Shown piece by piece: positions 46,123 to 53,077 of a stretch of DNA of 54,069 nucleotides. The stretch comes from a virus. The DNA is taken from the IMG/VR virus record IMGVR_UViG_3300042691_027417, positions 1 through 54,069 of that record. One strand, written 5' to 3'. The translations under genes and the position numbers were made by a program. The notes beneath the pieces are model-generated. The model did not search any database and had not been told where the DNA came from. It worked only from the letters and a program-made list of their open reading frames with translations. The first letter of the stretch is position 1; every line of letters begins with the position of its first letter.

Positions 46123-46929
46123 ATTTTCTAATACTCAGTAAGGAAAATCAATTAGAGTTTAGTAGAGGTTAAATAAATGGTTAAATGAAGGAGAATGACT
46201 GAGGGTGCGAGTTACTATATGAGCGAGGGGGTGCAAAATCGCAAGCCGGAACCCGAAAAGCCGAACCCGCACCCCTCGAAAATAAAAAAACGAAGGCAGC
46301 CACGCCACCACAAGCAAGCAGACAAGCAACGCACAACAGCAACTCAATAGCATTGCAACATACCATACAGACATTTAATATGCTGCAAAAAAACAAATAG
46401 CCGATCCATGTATTTAGGTTTTAGTTTTGGTCCTTCACATCATGCAAAACAATACAAAGCAATAGAACAGGCTGCAAGCCCAATAAACACGTTATTGAAT
46501 ACCAACATTTTACAAGCAAACCTTAAAAAATATAAATAGCTGTAAATCAAACATAAAATGCGATTTGCTCACGGAGAAAACAAAGCAATTTTGCCCCTTT
46601 TAATTTTTTGGGCTAAAAAGCTCATTTAATACCTTTTTTTTGCAGCCTATAACCATGCAGCAATATTAAAATAGCCGTTTGCAAACGCTTAGACTTAATT
46701 ACTTGATAATCAAGTTAATACCAGTTCAAAACCAAAAAAAGAAAGTATTAAAATTATATTGATTTATAAAATTTGAGTTAAAAATATGTTTCTTTGCTTT
46801 TGGGGCTTCGCCCCTTCTTTTGCTCCTTAATACGTTTTATACATCAATACATGGGTTTTAATTACCTTGGATGTGTATTTAGTTACGAGCATAAAGAAAC
46901 GAGCGCAGAACGCAAATAAATAGGCAAAT
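46123..46929. other. Long non-coding region with GC-rich repeats and palindromes
   Basis: No credible gene is seen in about 800 bp. It contains an inverted pair CGAGGGGGTGC (about 46223-46233) / GCACCCCTCG (about 46270-46280) around the direct repeats GCCGGAACCCG and GCCGAACCCG, then a C/A-rich strand-biased stretch to about 46350 with repeated CAAGCA, markedly richer in G+C than the rest of the window. Further on are the palindromes CGTTTGCAAACG (46676-46687) and ACTTGATAATCAAGT (46701-46715). The layout fits a plasmid-type origin, transfer origin or recombinase target, and regulator sites for the gene at 46930. Confidence 0.5.
46802..46821 (+). terminator. Short hairpin with T-rich tail
   Basis: GGGGC (46802-46806) pairs with GCCCC (46810-46814) across TTC and is followed by TTCTTTT. 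It lies 116 bases before the gene at 46930 and has no gene directly upstream, so it may end a short RNA transcribed from the non-coding region, or insulate the next unit. Confidence 0.5.
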
Positions 46930-47358
46930 ATGAAGGAAAAAGATATTTTGTACTTTTTGGCTTTTAGTCGGGGAAATTTTATGAAGGAAAAAAAAGAAAT
47001 AATAATAAAATATTTTCCTTCCGCTTCGGTGGCTTTTATAAAAATGCTTAGTTTATATTTTCATATTCTGATCTTAGTTTATATTCATCCAAACTGCTCT
47101 GTTTTTAGAATATACGAACACGCAAAAATTAATACTAAAATAAGTTTGAATATTTTATTGAAATTTGGTTTTTTACAAATAAGGACCAAAAAAACAAAAC
47201 ACGTCTATAATATCACCCCATTAACCAGGGTAATAATTGCCGATCTTATCGCAGCATATAAACAAAATTTAGCCACATTTGACCACCTCAATTTAATAGA
47301 TAAAAAAGCCAATTATTTAGAAATTAAAGCAAAAATTAAAACTTTAAAACAAAAATAA
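46930..47358 (+). CDS. Winged-helix-like regulator candidate (142 aa)
   Basis: Residues about 55-110 (CSVFRIYEHAKINTKISLNI, LLKFGFLQIRTKKTKHVYNI, TPLTRVIIADLIAAY) have the pattern of a winged helix-turn-helix of the MarR/PadR style, with a basic wing. The N-terminal part has hydrophobic helices and the C-terminus is a Lys-rich helix. A second start at 46981 (again ATGAAGGAAAA) would give a 125-aa protein that keeps the domain. It lies downstream of the palindromes in the non-coding region, which are candidate binding sites. Confidence 0.55.
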   Translation: MKEKDILYFLAFSRGNFMKEKKEIIIKYFPSASVAFIKMLSLYFHILILVYIHPNCSVFRIYEHAKINTKISLNILLKFGFLQIRTKKTKHVYNITPLTRVIIADLIAAYKQNLATFDHLNLIDKKANYLEIKAKIKTLKQK

Positions 47359-47424
47359 ACAACCTCATTTACAGTACATTGCATTTTATTTGTCAATTAT
47401 TTAGCATATTTATTTACATTTCGC

Positions 47425-47453
47425 TTGACAATATCAAAAATGGTATTATTTTG
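47425..47453 (+). promoter_or_regulatory. Possible promoter for ardA
   Basis: CTTGACA (TTG at 47425-47427) is followed after 18 bases by TTATTTTG (47446-47453), one mismatch from TAnnTTTG. It lies 49 bases before the chosen ardA start and argues against the longer reading frame from 47425. Confidence 0.4.
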
Positions 47454-47502
47454 CACCCGTTTAGCAGCAATAAAGCAGCTAATTTTAACAATATATACAC
47501 AC

Positions 47503-48036
47503 ATGAACACAACAACAACAAACACCGCAAAGCTATTTGTCACAGATTATGCAAGCTACAACGAAGGAAAGCAATTTGAGCATGGTCATTGGGTAGATTT
47601 ATCCGACTTCTCAAGCGCAGACGATTTTAATGAGTATTTAGAAAATCATTTTGAGGAGTGTGGAATTGAAGACCCCGAGCCAATGTTTACAGATTTTGAG
47701 GGCTTTCCTGATAGTCTTTACAGCGAAAGTATGAGCAGCGAAGATTTAGAACAAATATTTGAGTATTTGGAATGTGAATATAAAATGCAAGTTTGTTTTT
47801 TACTTGAACAAGGATATAAAATTAGTGACGCAATAAGTAAAGCCGAAGACTTGTTGTACATTGAAGACACAACAGACGCAATATATTACAATTTTGAGGA
47901 GTTTTATCCTAATGCTGTTAAGGCTGAAAGTTTATGTGATTATATGCGAATAGACTATGACAGATATAAACGTGAGAATTTTACAGAATTTTCATTTGAT
48001 GGTGAAGATTATTTAATAATGGACGGAACGTATTAA
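47503..48036 (+). CDS. ardA: Antirestriction protein ArdA
   Basis: ArdA is a small acidic DNA mimic that blocks type I restriction enzymes when DNA enters a cell. The chosen start (47503, MNTTTTNTAKLFVTDYASYN) gives 177 aa, close to the usual 165-170. LFVTDYASYNEGKQFEHGHW (about 10-29) followed by VDL is the family's N-terminal signature. DPEPMFTDFEGFP (about 55-67) is the second conserved block, and the many Asp and Glu (for example FEECGIEDPEP) give the mimic charge. The longer frame from 47425 would run through the likely promoter. ArdA is common on plasmids and conjugative elements and less so on phages. Confidence 0.85.
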   Translation: MNTTTTNTAKLFVTDYASYNEGKQFEHGHWVDLSDFSSADDFNEYLENHFEECGIEDPEPMFTDFEGFPDSLYSESMSSEDLEQIFEYLECEYKMQVCFLLEQGYKISDAISKAEDLLYIEDTTDAIYYNFEEFYPNAVKAESLCDYMRIDYDRYKRENFTEFSFDGEDYLIMDGTY

Positions 48037-48129
48037 AATAACTATGTGTGTATGCGTCCGAACTCTTAGCACTAAGGGCGCAACACTTTTAAAATAATCA
48101 AATAATCAATTAATAAAAAATATAAAATT

Positions 48130-48348
48130 ATGCCAATTATAAAACTAACAAAATTGAATATTGTTTGGAATAGCAAAATTGAAAAATGGGAAAGTGCTGA
48201 AAATTCAACAATAGTATTTAACACCGAAATGCTAATAAAAGCAGAGGAAAATAAAAGGGGTGGAACTCATGTACAATATAGAGAAGCAATGACAAACGCT
48301 TTTGATTGCCAAGAAACACTTGAAGAATTTTTTAATTTATGTAAATAA
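48130..48348 (+). CDS. Hypothetical protein (72 aa)
   Basis: Not recognised. It has a basic N-terminal strand (IIKLTKLNIVWNSKIEKW) and an acidic, helical C-terminus (DCQETLEEFFNLC) with two cysteines. It starts 93 bases after ardA; between them lies a small hairpin, CTTAG-CA-CTAAG (about 48065-48076). It belongs to the run of small plus-strand genes and shows no membrane or signal segment. Confidence 0.5.
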   Translation: MPIIKLTKLNIVWNSKIEKWESAENSTIVFNTEMLIKAEENKRGGTHVQYREAMTNAFDCQETLEEFFNLCK

Positions 48349-48356
48349 TCAACACC

Positions 48357-48830
48357 ATGGAAAAATCAATTCACACATCTTTAAAAACTGCTATAAAACA
48401 CAATAATAAAATAAATAGCGTTTTGCTTATTGCTAGCGCTCACGAAAAATGTTTTATGCGTATTTGCTTGCTTGACAAAAATAAATACACTCAAGAGCTC
48501 GAAAACATTCATATTGAAATACCTATTAATACGATCCAACTAAATGGATATACGAACAACAAACCTTTAAAATTTGAAGAGGTAAAGCGTGTTTGTTTTC
48601 ATGAATCATTTTATTCCTACTACGGTCATAATTCACACTTGCTTACAATACTTCAAGCAATAAGAGAAAATAGCACCATAGATTTAAAAATTATTGCTTT
48701 CAATGGTAATCAAAATTATGAAAATGTAAATTTTGTGAATCATGCAGCATTTTTGACAATCGATAATAAAAACTATATGTTTTCAAAATATGTAGGTTTT
48801 GACAACTTAGCAAGTCCAGTTCAATATTAA
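48357..48830 (+). CDS. Hypothetical protein (157 aa)
   Basis: Not recognised. It is a soluble mixed alpha/beta sequence with SVLLIASAHEKCFMRICLLD (about 22-41), FYSYYGHNSHLLTILQAIRE (about 84-103) and a hydrophobic C-terminal strand region. No catalytic motif is obvious, although scattered His, Cys and Tyr are frequent. It starts eight bases after the previous stop. Confidence 0.5.
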   Translation: MEKSIHTSLKTAIKHNNKINSVLLIASAHEKCFMRICLLDKNKYTQELENIHIEIPINTIQLNGYTNNKPLKFEEVKRVCFHESFYSYYGHNSHLLTILQAIRENSTIDLKIIAFNGNQNYENVNFVNHAAFLTIDNKNYMFSKYVGFDNLASPVQY

Positions 48831-48857
48831 TCAACTAAAAACAAAAAAATAAAAACA

Positions 48858-48971
48858 ATGAAAAAACTATTAACAATACTAATACTAATCGGGATGATTG
48901 GTATTAGTGTATCATCATGTGGTACAAAACACGTTTGCGGACGTTATTCAAAACAATATGGTAGACCTTAA
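48858..48971 (+). CDS. Small outer-membrane-type lipoprotein (37 aa)
   Basis: M-KKLLTILILIGMIGISVSSC is a textbook signal peptide: Lys-Lys, a hydrophobic core at residues 4-16 and a lipobox VSSC with Cys21. The mature peptide would be only 17 residues (CGTKHVCGRYSKQYGRP), basic, with a second Cys at 27. Short lipopeptides of this kind in phages act in superinfection exclusion, lysis entrapment, or as Rz1-like o-spanins. It lies among the accessory genes rather than the lysis genes, which favours exclusion. Confidence 0.7.
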   Translation: MKKLLTILILIGMIGISVSSCGTKHVCGRYSKQYGRP

Positions 48972-48982
48972 ATTAATAAATC

Positions 48983-49174
48983 ATGGAAGCAGAAATTTTA
49001 AGCAAAGAAACCGAATTGAATATCGCAATAGGTTATGAGGTAGCTCAAATGCTAAACCTTAAATTTGACAAGCAAGGGAGATGTAAAACTACATGGGGAA
49101 GTAAAACCGTTTTAGGTTTAGGAGCGTGTATAAATAGAATTATTGAAGAGCAAAAAGAACGACTAAATAAATAA
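48983..49174 (+). CDS. Hypothetical protein (63 aa)
   Basis: Not recognised. A helical N-terminus (EAEILSKETELNIAIGYEVA, QMLNL) is followed by a short basic loop (DKQGRCKTTWGSK) and a second helix. It is a compact two-helix protein without membrane segments. It lies 11 bases after the lipoprotein gene and five before the next. Confidence 0.5.
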   Translation: MEAEILSKETELNIAIGYEVAQMLNLKFDKQGRCKTTWGSKTVLGLGACINRIIEEQKERLNK

Positions 49175-49179
49175 AAATT

Positions 49180-49620
49180 ATGAAAGCAAATATTTTTAAA
49201 TCAAACCAACCGGCCAAAAGTTTTGGCGATACATTCGGAGAGTTTATCTGCTCCGTAAACATACAAGCAAGCAGCAAGCAAGAAGCACATGAACTATTGT
49301 CACCTCTTGTTCAGCACCTAAAATCAAAACATGGATCGCTCATGGTAGAGATTGAAAGTGAAAATAAAACTCAAAACTACCTTTTGACTATTAATGAAAT
49401 TGCAAAATGCGTTTTAAACCTTTCTAATGGTCAAGAAATTGAAAGCCTAGTAAATATACTACCTAAAGCGTTAAAAGAGAATGAGCAGTTGAATAAAACT
49501 CCAATTATGAGTTTTATTCGACCTAATCAAAATGATTTTGAAGCGTGTTTTATAAATATGGATAACGAGGACGATCCGGACCCGCTAATTTGTATAATCT
49601 CACCTATTGATAAATTTTAA
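49180..49620 (+). CDS. Hypothetical protein (146 aa)
   Basis: Not recognised. It has a first strand and helix (FGEFICSVNIQASSKQEAHE, LLSPLVQHLKSKHG), further helices (KCVLNLSNGQEIESLVNILP) and an acidic end with DNEDDPDPLICIISP. The N-terminal half (strand, helix, strand) could be a small ferredoxin-like fold. It may be a DNA or partner mimic given the acidic tail, but this is not supported by a motif. Confidence 0.5.
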   Translation: MKANIFKSNQPAKSFGDTFGEFICSVNIQASSKQEAHELLSPLVQHLKSKHGSLMVEIESENKTQNYLLTINEIAKCVLNLSNGQEIESLVNILPKALKENEQLNKTPIMSFIRPNQNDFEACFINMDNEDDPDPLICIISPIDKF

Positions 49621-49621
49621 T

Positions 49622-49834
49622 ATGAACATAGATCAAAAAATTAATTTCCGAGCTTATGCTTGGCTAAACCTTGAATGGAATCAGTATATGCAATTAGTAA
49701 AATTAAACAAATTGGTTTTAGCTCCTTATTATCGTGAGAGGTTATTAAACCAGGCTAAGCACGTTTCAGATTCAGAAAATTTTAAGGCTTCGCATAACGG
49801 CAAAACTAGATACCAATACGAAAACAATATTTAA
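49622..49834 (+). CDS. Hypothetical protein (70 aa)
   Basis: Not recognised. The start at 49622, one base after the previous stop, is preferred over an overlapping earlier frame start at 49607. The sequence is basic and helical, with aromatic residues (FRAYAWLNLEWNQYMQLVKL) and a disordered end (HNGKTRYQYENNI). Confidence 0.5.
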   Translation: MNIDQKINFRAYAWLNLEWNQYMQLVKLNKLVLAPYYRERLLNQAKHVSDSENFKASHNGKTRYQYENNI

Positions 49835-49846
49835 TTTTTAATACAC

Positions 49847-50395
49847 ATGAAAACACATAAACAAGAATTAAGCGAAAAGGCTATGACTTACGGCCTTAAA
49901 GCCTTATCAAATGAAGAATTAGCCAATTTTGTTGGCTACAAAGGAAATCTTGATGAATTATTTGGCAGTCAATTTTTTAAGGCTGCAAAAGAGCTCGTAA
50001 GGCGAAATGAAGTCAAGGATATTGTCAAAATTAAATCCTCTCAAGATAGTTACAATTTATTCAGCCACCTTGAAGGCCTGAATCACGAGCAGTTTTGGTG
50101 TGTATATCTTAAGCGCAATAATGCTATAATAAAAGATGAATTTATAAGCAAAGGTGGTGGCAGTTCAACTGTTGTAGATACTAAAATAGTTCTTAAAACT
50201 GCAATAAATTTAAACGCAAGTGGTATAATTTTGTGCCACAATCATCCTTCGGGAGAAATTCGCCCTAGTAGTGCAGATGTTCAATTTACTAAGCAGATAA
50301 AGGCAGCAGCCGAATTGATTGATTTGATAGTATTTGACCATTTAATAATTGGCAACGGCAATTTTTATTCGTTTGCTGATGAAGGTATGATTTAA
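49847..50395 (+). CDS. RadC/JAB-domain protein (182 aa)
   Basis: A member of the RadC family (MPN/JAMM metalloprotease fold). The N-terminal part has ALSNEELANFVGYKG (about 20-34), the usual RadC N-terminal helices. The C-terminal domain has LCHNHPSGEIRPSSADVQFT (about 125-144), which supplies the HxHPSG(x8)D zinc ligands, and DHLIIGNGNFYSFADEGMI at the end, all as expected. RadC-like proteins are frequent on plasmids, conjugative elements and phages; their exact reaction is unsettled, and an older link with repair is weak. The start is preceded by AATACACATG, as in two neighbouring genes. Confidence 0.8.
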   Translation: MKTHKQELSEKAMTYGLKALSNEELANFVGYKGNLDELFGSQFFKAAKELVRRNEVKDIVKIKSSQDSYNLFSHLEGLNHEQFWCVYLKRNNAIIKDEFISKGGGSSTVVDTKIVLKTAINLNASGIILCHNHPSGEIRPSSADVQFTKQIKAAAELIDLIVFDHLIIGNGNFYSFADEGMI

Positions 50396-50422
50396 AAAAT
50401 AAAATTAAAACCCAATACACAC

Positions 50423-50608
50423 ATGAAAATTGAAAAAATCGGTAGCCAATTTAGAATTACCACCACAAAAGTAATTAACTGCAAAAGTGCTGAACAAGTA
50501 GTACAGCAAATTAAGCGATTACAGCCTACAAAAATTGAAGGCTTAGACTTATTACCAATCTATTATCAAAACCTTCTAAAATCAAAAGAAAATGAGCAAA
50601 TTAAATAA
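50423..50608 (+). CDS. Hypothetical protein (61 aa)
   Basis: Not recognised. It has a strand-like start (KIEKIGSQFRITTTKVIN), then a helix (CKSAEQVVQQIKRLQ) and a C-terminal helix. It begins in the AATACACACATG context shared with ardA and, in shorter form, radC, and overlaps the next gene by 17 bases. Confidence 0.5.
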   Translation: MKIEKIGSQFRITTTKVINCKSAEQVVQQIKRLQPTKIEGLDLLPIYYQNLLKSKENEQIK

Positions 50609-50861
50609 AAAAACCTTTTTAGTTCCTAACTCAATTAAATCTATGGCAGCAATTCATATAAAGATTTATGATAATGAGGATCGCCAAGAATATCAAATGC
50701 GAATTTCAGACTGCAATAATTCTATTAAGTTGTGGGGAGGACTGGACAAGGATGATTTGAAAGAAGGAATTGAAAAAATAAATAGCATAATGTCTGCTTG
50801 CTTTGAACTTAAAAAAGAATTACTTGAACTTTATGGAAGTCAAAATTTGTCAAATAATTAA
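50592..50861 (+). CDS. Hypothetical protein (89 aa)
   Basis: Not recognised. There is a beta strand region (AAIHIKIYDNEDRQEYQMRI) with SDCNNSIKLWGG, followed by a long amphipathic helix (about 55-84: KEGIEKINSIMSACFELKKE). Overlap with the upstream gene implies coupled translation. No motif points to a role. Confidence 0.5.
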   Translation: MSKLNKKTFLVPNSIKSMAAIHIKIYDNEDRQEYQMRISDCNNSIKLWGGLDKDDLKEGIEKINSIMSACFELKKELLELYGSQNLSNN

Positions 50862-50914
50862 ACGATTGCAAACGGCTAAATTAGTTTATGAATTATTAAC
50901 TTGTTTAGAATTAG

Positions 50915-50922
50915 TATATTTG
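50915..50922 (+). promoter_or_regulatory. Possible -7 element for the gene at 50952
   Basis: TATATTTG matches TAnnTTTG and lies 29 bases before the start codon in a 90-bp gap. No TTG is found at normal distance; the closest (50901-50903) is too near. An imperfect repeat of the 46676 palindrome (TTGCAAACGGCTA, 50866-50878) lies upstream and might be a regulator site. Confidence 0.35.
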
Positions 50923-50951
50923 ATTTACTTTTTAACTAATACAATTAAGTT

Positions 50952-51134
50952 ATGAGAGCTACAAATAATTACATAGGCTACGAAAAAGCAATATTTTTAA
51001 TCAGGTTTGAGGGCTTTAAATTTCATCAAGAATTAGCAAAAACTCCAACATGGTTTGAAATAAAAAACGCAAAACAAACATTTAAACTTAATAAAAAAAC
51101 AGCAACAGAAGTAAAAAAATTCTTAAACCATTAA
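50952..51134 (+). CDS. Hypothetical protein (60 aa)
   Basis: Not recognised. The sequence is basic with aromatic residues (YIGYEKAIFLIRFEGFKFHQ) and a Lys/Thr-rich C-terminal helix (KTATEVKKFLNH), which would suit nucleic-acid contact. It is first in a run of six closely spaced or overlapping genes up to 51993. Confidence 0.5.
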   Translation: MRATNNYIGYEKAIFLIRFEGFKFHQELAKTPTWFEIKNAKQTFKLNKKTATEVKKFLNH

Positions 51135-51139
51135 CACTT

Positions 51140-51430
51140 ATGAAACCAATAAAAACAATTATCAACGAAATTCTGTACGGAATTAATCATGCCCCGGTAG
51201 CAAGCTCGAAAGAAAATCTTATTAGTTTTTTCTCGGCAGATGTCAATAGGCGCAACAATGAAGTATCAAAAAAAACCGAGGTTTTAATAAATCGTTTTAA
51301 TAGGCTGCAAAGGCTTAGACAAATTTGTATTGAGCAAAACTACTTTGATAAAAAATTGCGCTGCGATATACTTATTAGAATCGTTACACATCAACTTAAT
51401 TCTCTTTATACATTACCTGAATGGAACTAA
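51140..51430 (+). CDS. Hypothetical protein (96 aa)
   Basis: Not recognised. It is mainly helical and basic in the middle (NNEVSKKTEVLINRFNRLQR, LRQICIEQ) and ends in ITLYTLPEWN-like aromatic residues. It overlaps the next gene by 10 bases. No membrane segment or enzyme motif is seen. Confidence 0.5.
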   Translation: MKPIKTIINEILYGINHAPVASSKENLISFFSADVNRRNNEVSKKTEVLINRFNRLQRLRQICIEQNYFDKKLRCDILIRIVTHQLNSLYTLPEWN

Positions 51431-51702
51431 TAGCACACACCAAGATTGAAGCAGAATTTATGGGTAACTATGATTTTAAGGTAGAAGTTGATAAAATCAA
51501 TGATACCTCCTATTTTATAGAAATAATCAACGGTAAAGAAACTAAATTTATGCATCAGAGCAAACATTACTCTTTGTTTAAGTACAGGGAAGCGATAAAA
51601 TGCACTAAAGAATTTATGAGGAAAAAGGAGTTTATTTACACCGTTAAAACATTACTCAATCCAAATGACAAGCAACCTACTTTACAATCAATCTTTGATT
51701 AA
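51421..51702 (+). CDS. Hypothetical protein (93 aa)
   Basis: Not recognised. The first 50 residues alternate as beta strands (IEAEFMGNYDFKVEVDKIND, TSYFIEIING). A basic helix follows (FMRKKEFIYTVKTLL), and the last residues are NPNDKQPTLQSIFD. Its end overlaps the next gene by 38 bases in another frame. Confidence 0.5.
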   Translation: MELIAHTKIEAEFMGNYDFKVEVDKINDTSYFIEIINGKETKFMHQSKHYSLFKYREAIKCTKEFMRKKEFIYTVKTLLNPNDKQPTLQSIFD

Positions 51703-51865
51703 ATGTTTGATTAAAGACTGCACCCTACAATTAAATAGCTTCTTCAAATCTGGAGAAGCTAATTTTTGTTTTGATTCAAAAACTCAAGCAAAAATTAATA
51801 AGTTAATTATGAGATTAAAATACCACCAATTACATTTAAAACAAATAGAAAATCAATTAAAATGA
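51665..51865 (+). CDS. Hypothetical protein (66 aa)
   Basis: Not recognised. It is a Gln/Leu/Lys-rich helical protein with two cysteines near the start (SLIKCLIKDCTLQL). The start lies inside the previous gene and the stop overlaps the next start (ATGA), which supports real coupled translation even though it is short. Confidence 0.45.
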   Translation: MTSNLLYNQSLIKCLIKDCTLQLNSFFKSGEANFCFDSKTQAKINKLIMRLKYHQLHLKQIENQLK

Positions 51866-51993
51866 ATACAGAAATAACAACAGCAATAACACTTGTAGTC
51901 TTAGGTGTTATAGGAATTATATTCGTAATAGTAAAAGGCACACAAGACGCTAAAAAGAATCGTAAAAATGGACCATTTAAAGATAGAGCATAG
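51862..51993 (+). CDS. Small single-pass membrane protein (43 aa)
   Basis: M-NTEITTAITLVVLGVIGIIF runs into VIVK: one hydrophobic helix at residues 6-24, then a basic cytoplasmic tail (KGTQDAKKNRKNGPFKDRA). The N-terminus outside, Lys-rich tail inside orientation follows the positive-inside rule. The start overlaps the previous stop by four bases and the stop abuts the next ATG. Small phage membrane proteins of this type often modify host envelope functions, but no target is visible. Confidence 0.6.
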   Translation: MNTEITTAITLVVLGVIGIIFVIVKGTQDAKKNRKNGPFKDRA

Positions 51994-52440
51994 ATGGAAG
52001 AGAAAGTAATTGAAAAACTAAAAGCCGAAAGGGGCTACATCTTTGAGAATCACGAAGACGATTATTTATTTGACCTTATTCGAGATACCATGGAAGCGAC
52101 TATTGAAGTCTATCAGGAAGAGCAAATTAAAAAATTACCCTTTCCTGGTCAAACTACAGAACAAAAGGTTTGTTTTAGCCTATTACGCATGAGAAACTTT
52201 TTTCAAGCAATTTCACATGACAGAGATTTTGTGTTGTCATATCGCAAGAAAATAGTCGAAAATGACAATCTGCTCAAGGCAATGAAAGAATCTTTTCCTA
52301 AGATTAATTTCTTTATCAAGGTAATTACTGACGATTTACAAAATGACCCATCAGTAAAACCCGAATTGCTAGAACAAAACCAAGAATTAACTTATCACAT
52401 TTTAGATCACTACGAACAATTATCAAGCAAATTAAAATAA
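51994..52440 (+). CDS. Hypothetical helical protein (148 aa)
   Basis: Not recognised. It is predicted helical throughout and acidic: EEKVIEKLKAERGYIFENHE, DLIRDTMEATIEVYQEEQIK, then AISHDRDFVLSYRKKIVEND and a C-terminal helix. It starts directly after the membrane protein stop, and its last base is the first of the next start codon. Confidence 0.5.
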   Translation: MEEKVIEKLKAERGYIFENHEDDYLFDLIRDTMEATIEVYQEEQIKKLPFPGQTTEQKVCFSLLRMRNFFQAISHDRDFVLSYRKKIVENDNLLKAMKESFPKINFFIKVITDDLQNDPSVKPELLEQNQELTYHILDHYEQLSSKLK

Positions 52441-52685
52441 TGCAAGCAAAAATCAAATTAAACAACACAGAAGAAAAAACCCTTCCATGCGAAGGTGGGA
52501 TGCTCATAAAGGTTTATGGTAAAACCCAATTAGAAGCAGTAAAAGACAATATTTTGCAAATTGGCATGGTTGACAAGGTTAACGGTCAAGTTATACCCAA
52601 TCCAATTATAAAAGTTATGGATAAGGGCGTAATGATATTCTCAGGAGATGCTTATTCGTTCGTTGCTAAACTGAAAGGAGAATAA
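52440..52685 (+). CDS. Hypothetical protein (81 aa)
   Basis: Not recognised. It is a small alpha/beta sequence (strands at 2-7, 20-26 and 60-67) with GKTQLEAVKDNILQIG as a helix. It ends in KLKGE, and those last codons form the AAAGGAG Shine-Dalgarno of the following gene, a strong ribosome site that is rare in this genome. Confidence 0.5.
   Translation: MQAKIKLNNTEEKTLPCEGGMLIKVYGKTQLEAVKDNILQIGMVDKVNGQVIPNPIIKVMDKGVMIFSGDAYSFVAKLKGE
52674..52680 (+). promoter_or_regulatory. Strong Shine-Dalgarno before the 129-aa gene
   Basis: AAAGGAG ends five bases before the ATG at 52686. It is fully complementary to CTCCTTT, which is part of the Bacteroidetes 16S 3' tail and of the leader RNA loop at 42834-42845. 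Most other starts in the window lack such a site. Confidence 0.7.
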
Positions 52686-53075
52686 ATGGCAAAAACATTC
52701 ATAAAAAGAACTAAGGACGAGAAAATCATTTGGTATCAGCTAATTTGTATTGATGATAGCGAAAGCAAAGAATACCAAGAAGCAATGAAATACGCTAAGA
52801 GCCGTAATTTAAACTATTTGCACCGAGAAGGGCTTTTATATGTCCAAGCAGATGGAGTAACACCAAACACGCTTAAAAAGTATAGCTGCGCTAATTTGGA
52901 AGGTTTGTATTCGTACATTCTACGCTTAGAGCTCAAATCACAAATAAAAAAACTTATTGATGAACTAAATGTGTACCAAGTAAAATCACTTTGGGATTTA
53001 GCAGACAAGGAAGAAGATAGATTTGTAGTTGATTTGTGTTTTCAAAAAATGTCGGAACTAGCAAAAGGAGAATAA
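52686..53075 (+). CDS. Hypothetical protein (129 aa)
   Basis: Not recognised. The N-terminal half has strands and a helix (WYQLICIDDSESKEYQEAMK, YAKSRNL), and the C-terminal half is helical (LRLELKSQIKKLIDELNVYQ, then VKSLWDLADKEEDRF). It ends in ELAKGE, which again encodes AAAGGAG for the next gene. Both flanking starts use this strong ribosome site, so the two genes are likely made at a high and matched rate. Confidence 0.5.
   Translation: MAKTFIKRTKDEKIIWYQLICIDDSESKEYQEAMKYAKSRNLNYLHREGLLYVQADGVTPNTLKKYSCANLEGLYSYILRLELKSQIKKLIDELNVYQVKSLWDLADKEEDRFVVDLCFQKMSELAKGE
53064..53070 (+). promoter_or_regulatory. Strong Shine-Dalgarno before the HTH gene
   Basis: AAAGGAG ends seven bases before the ATG at 53078. 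This fixes the start of the HTH protein at 53078 rather than at 53036. It is identical to the site at 52674-52680. Confidence 0.7.
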
Positions 53076-53077
53076 AA

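Noticed and set aside
46159-46396. Two overlapping minus-strand frames of 71 aa in the non-coding region
   Set aside because: The translations are Cys/Leu/Phe-rich, overlap each other, and arise from the C/A-biased strand. They have no start context, neighbours or homology pattern of real genes.
47425-47502. 26-residue N-terminal extension of ArdA
   Set aside because: It covers a likely promoter, is unlike the family N-terminus, and the start at 47503 gives the normal length.
46672-50878. TTGCAAACGGCTA present at 46672-46684 (inverted) and 50866-50878
   Set aside because: Dozens of shared 13-mers are expected by chance in 54 kb. Only the intergenic location of both copies is suggestive, so it is not claimed as a regulon.
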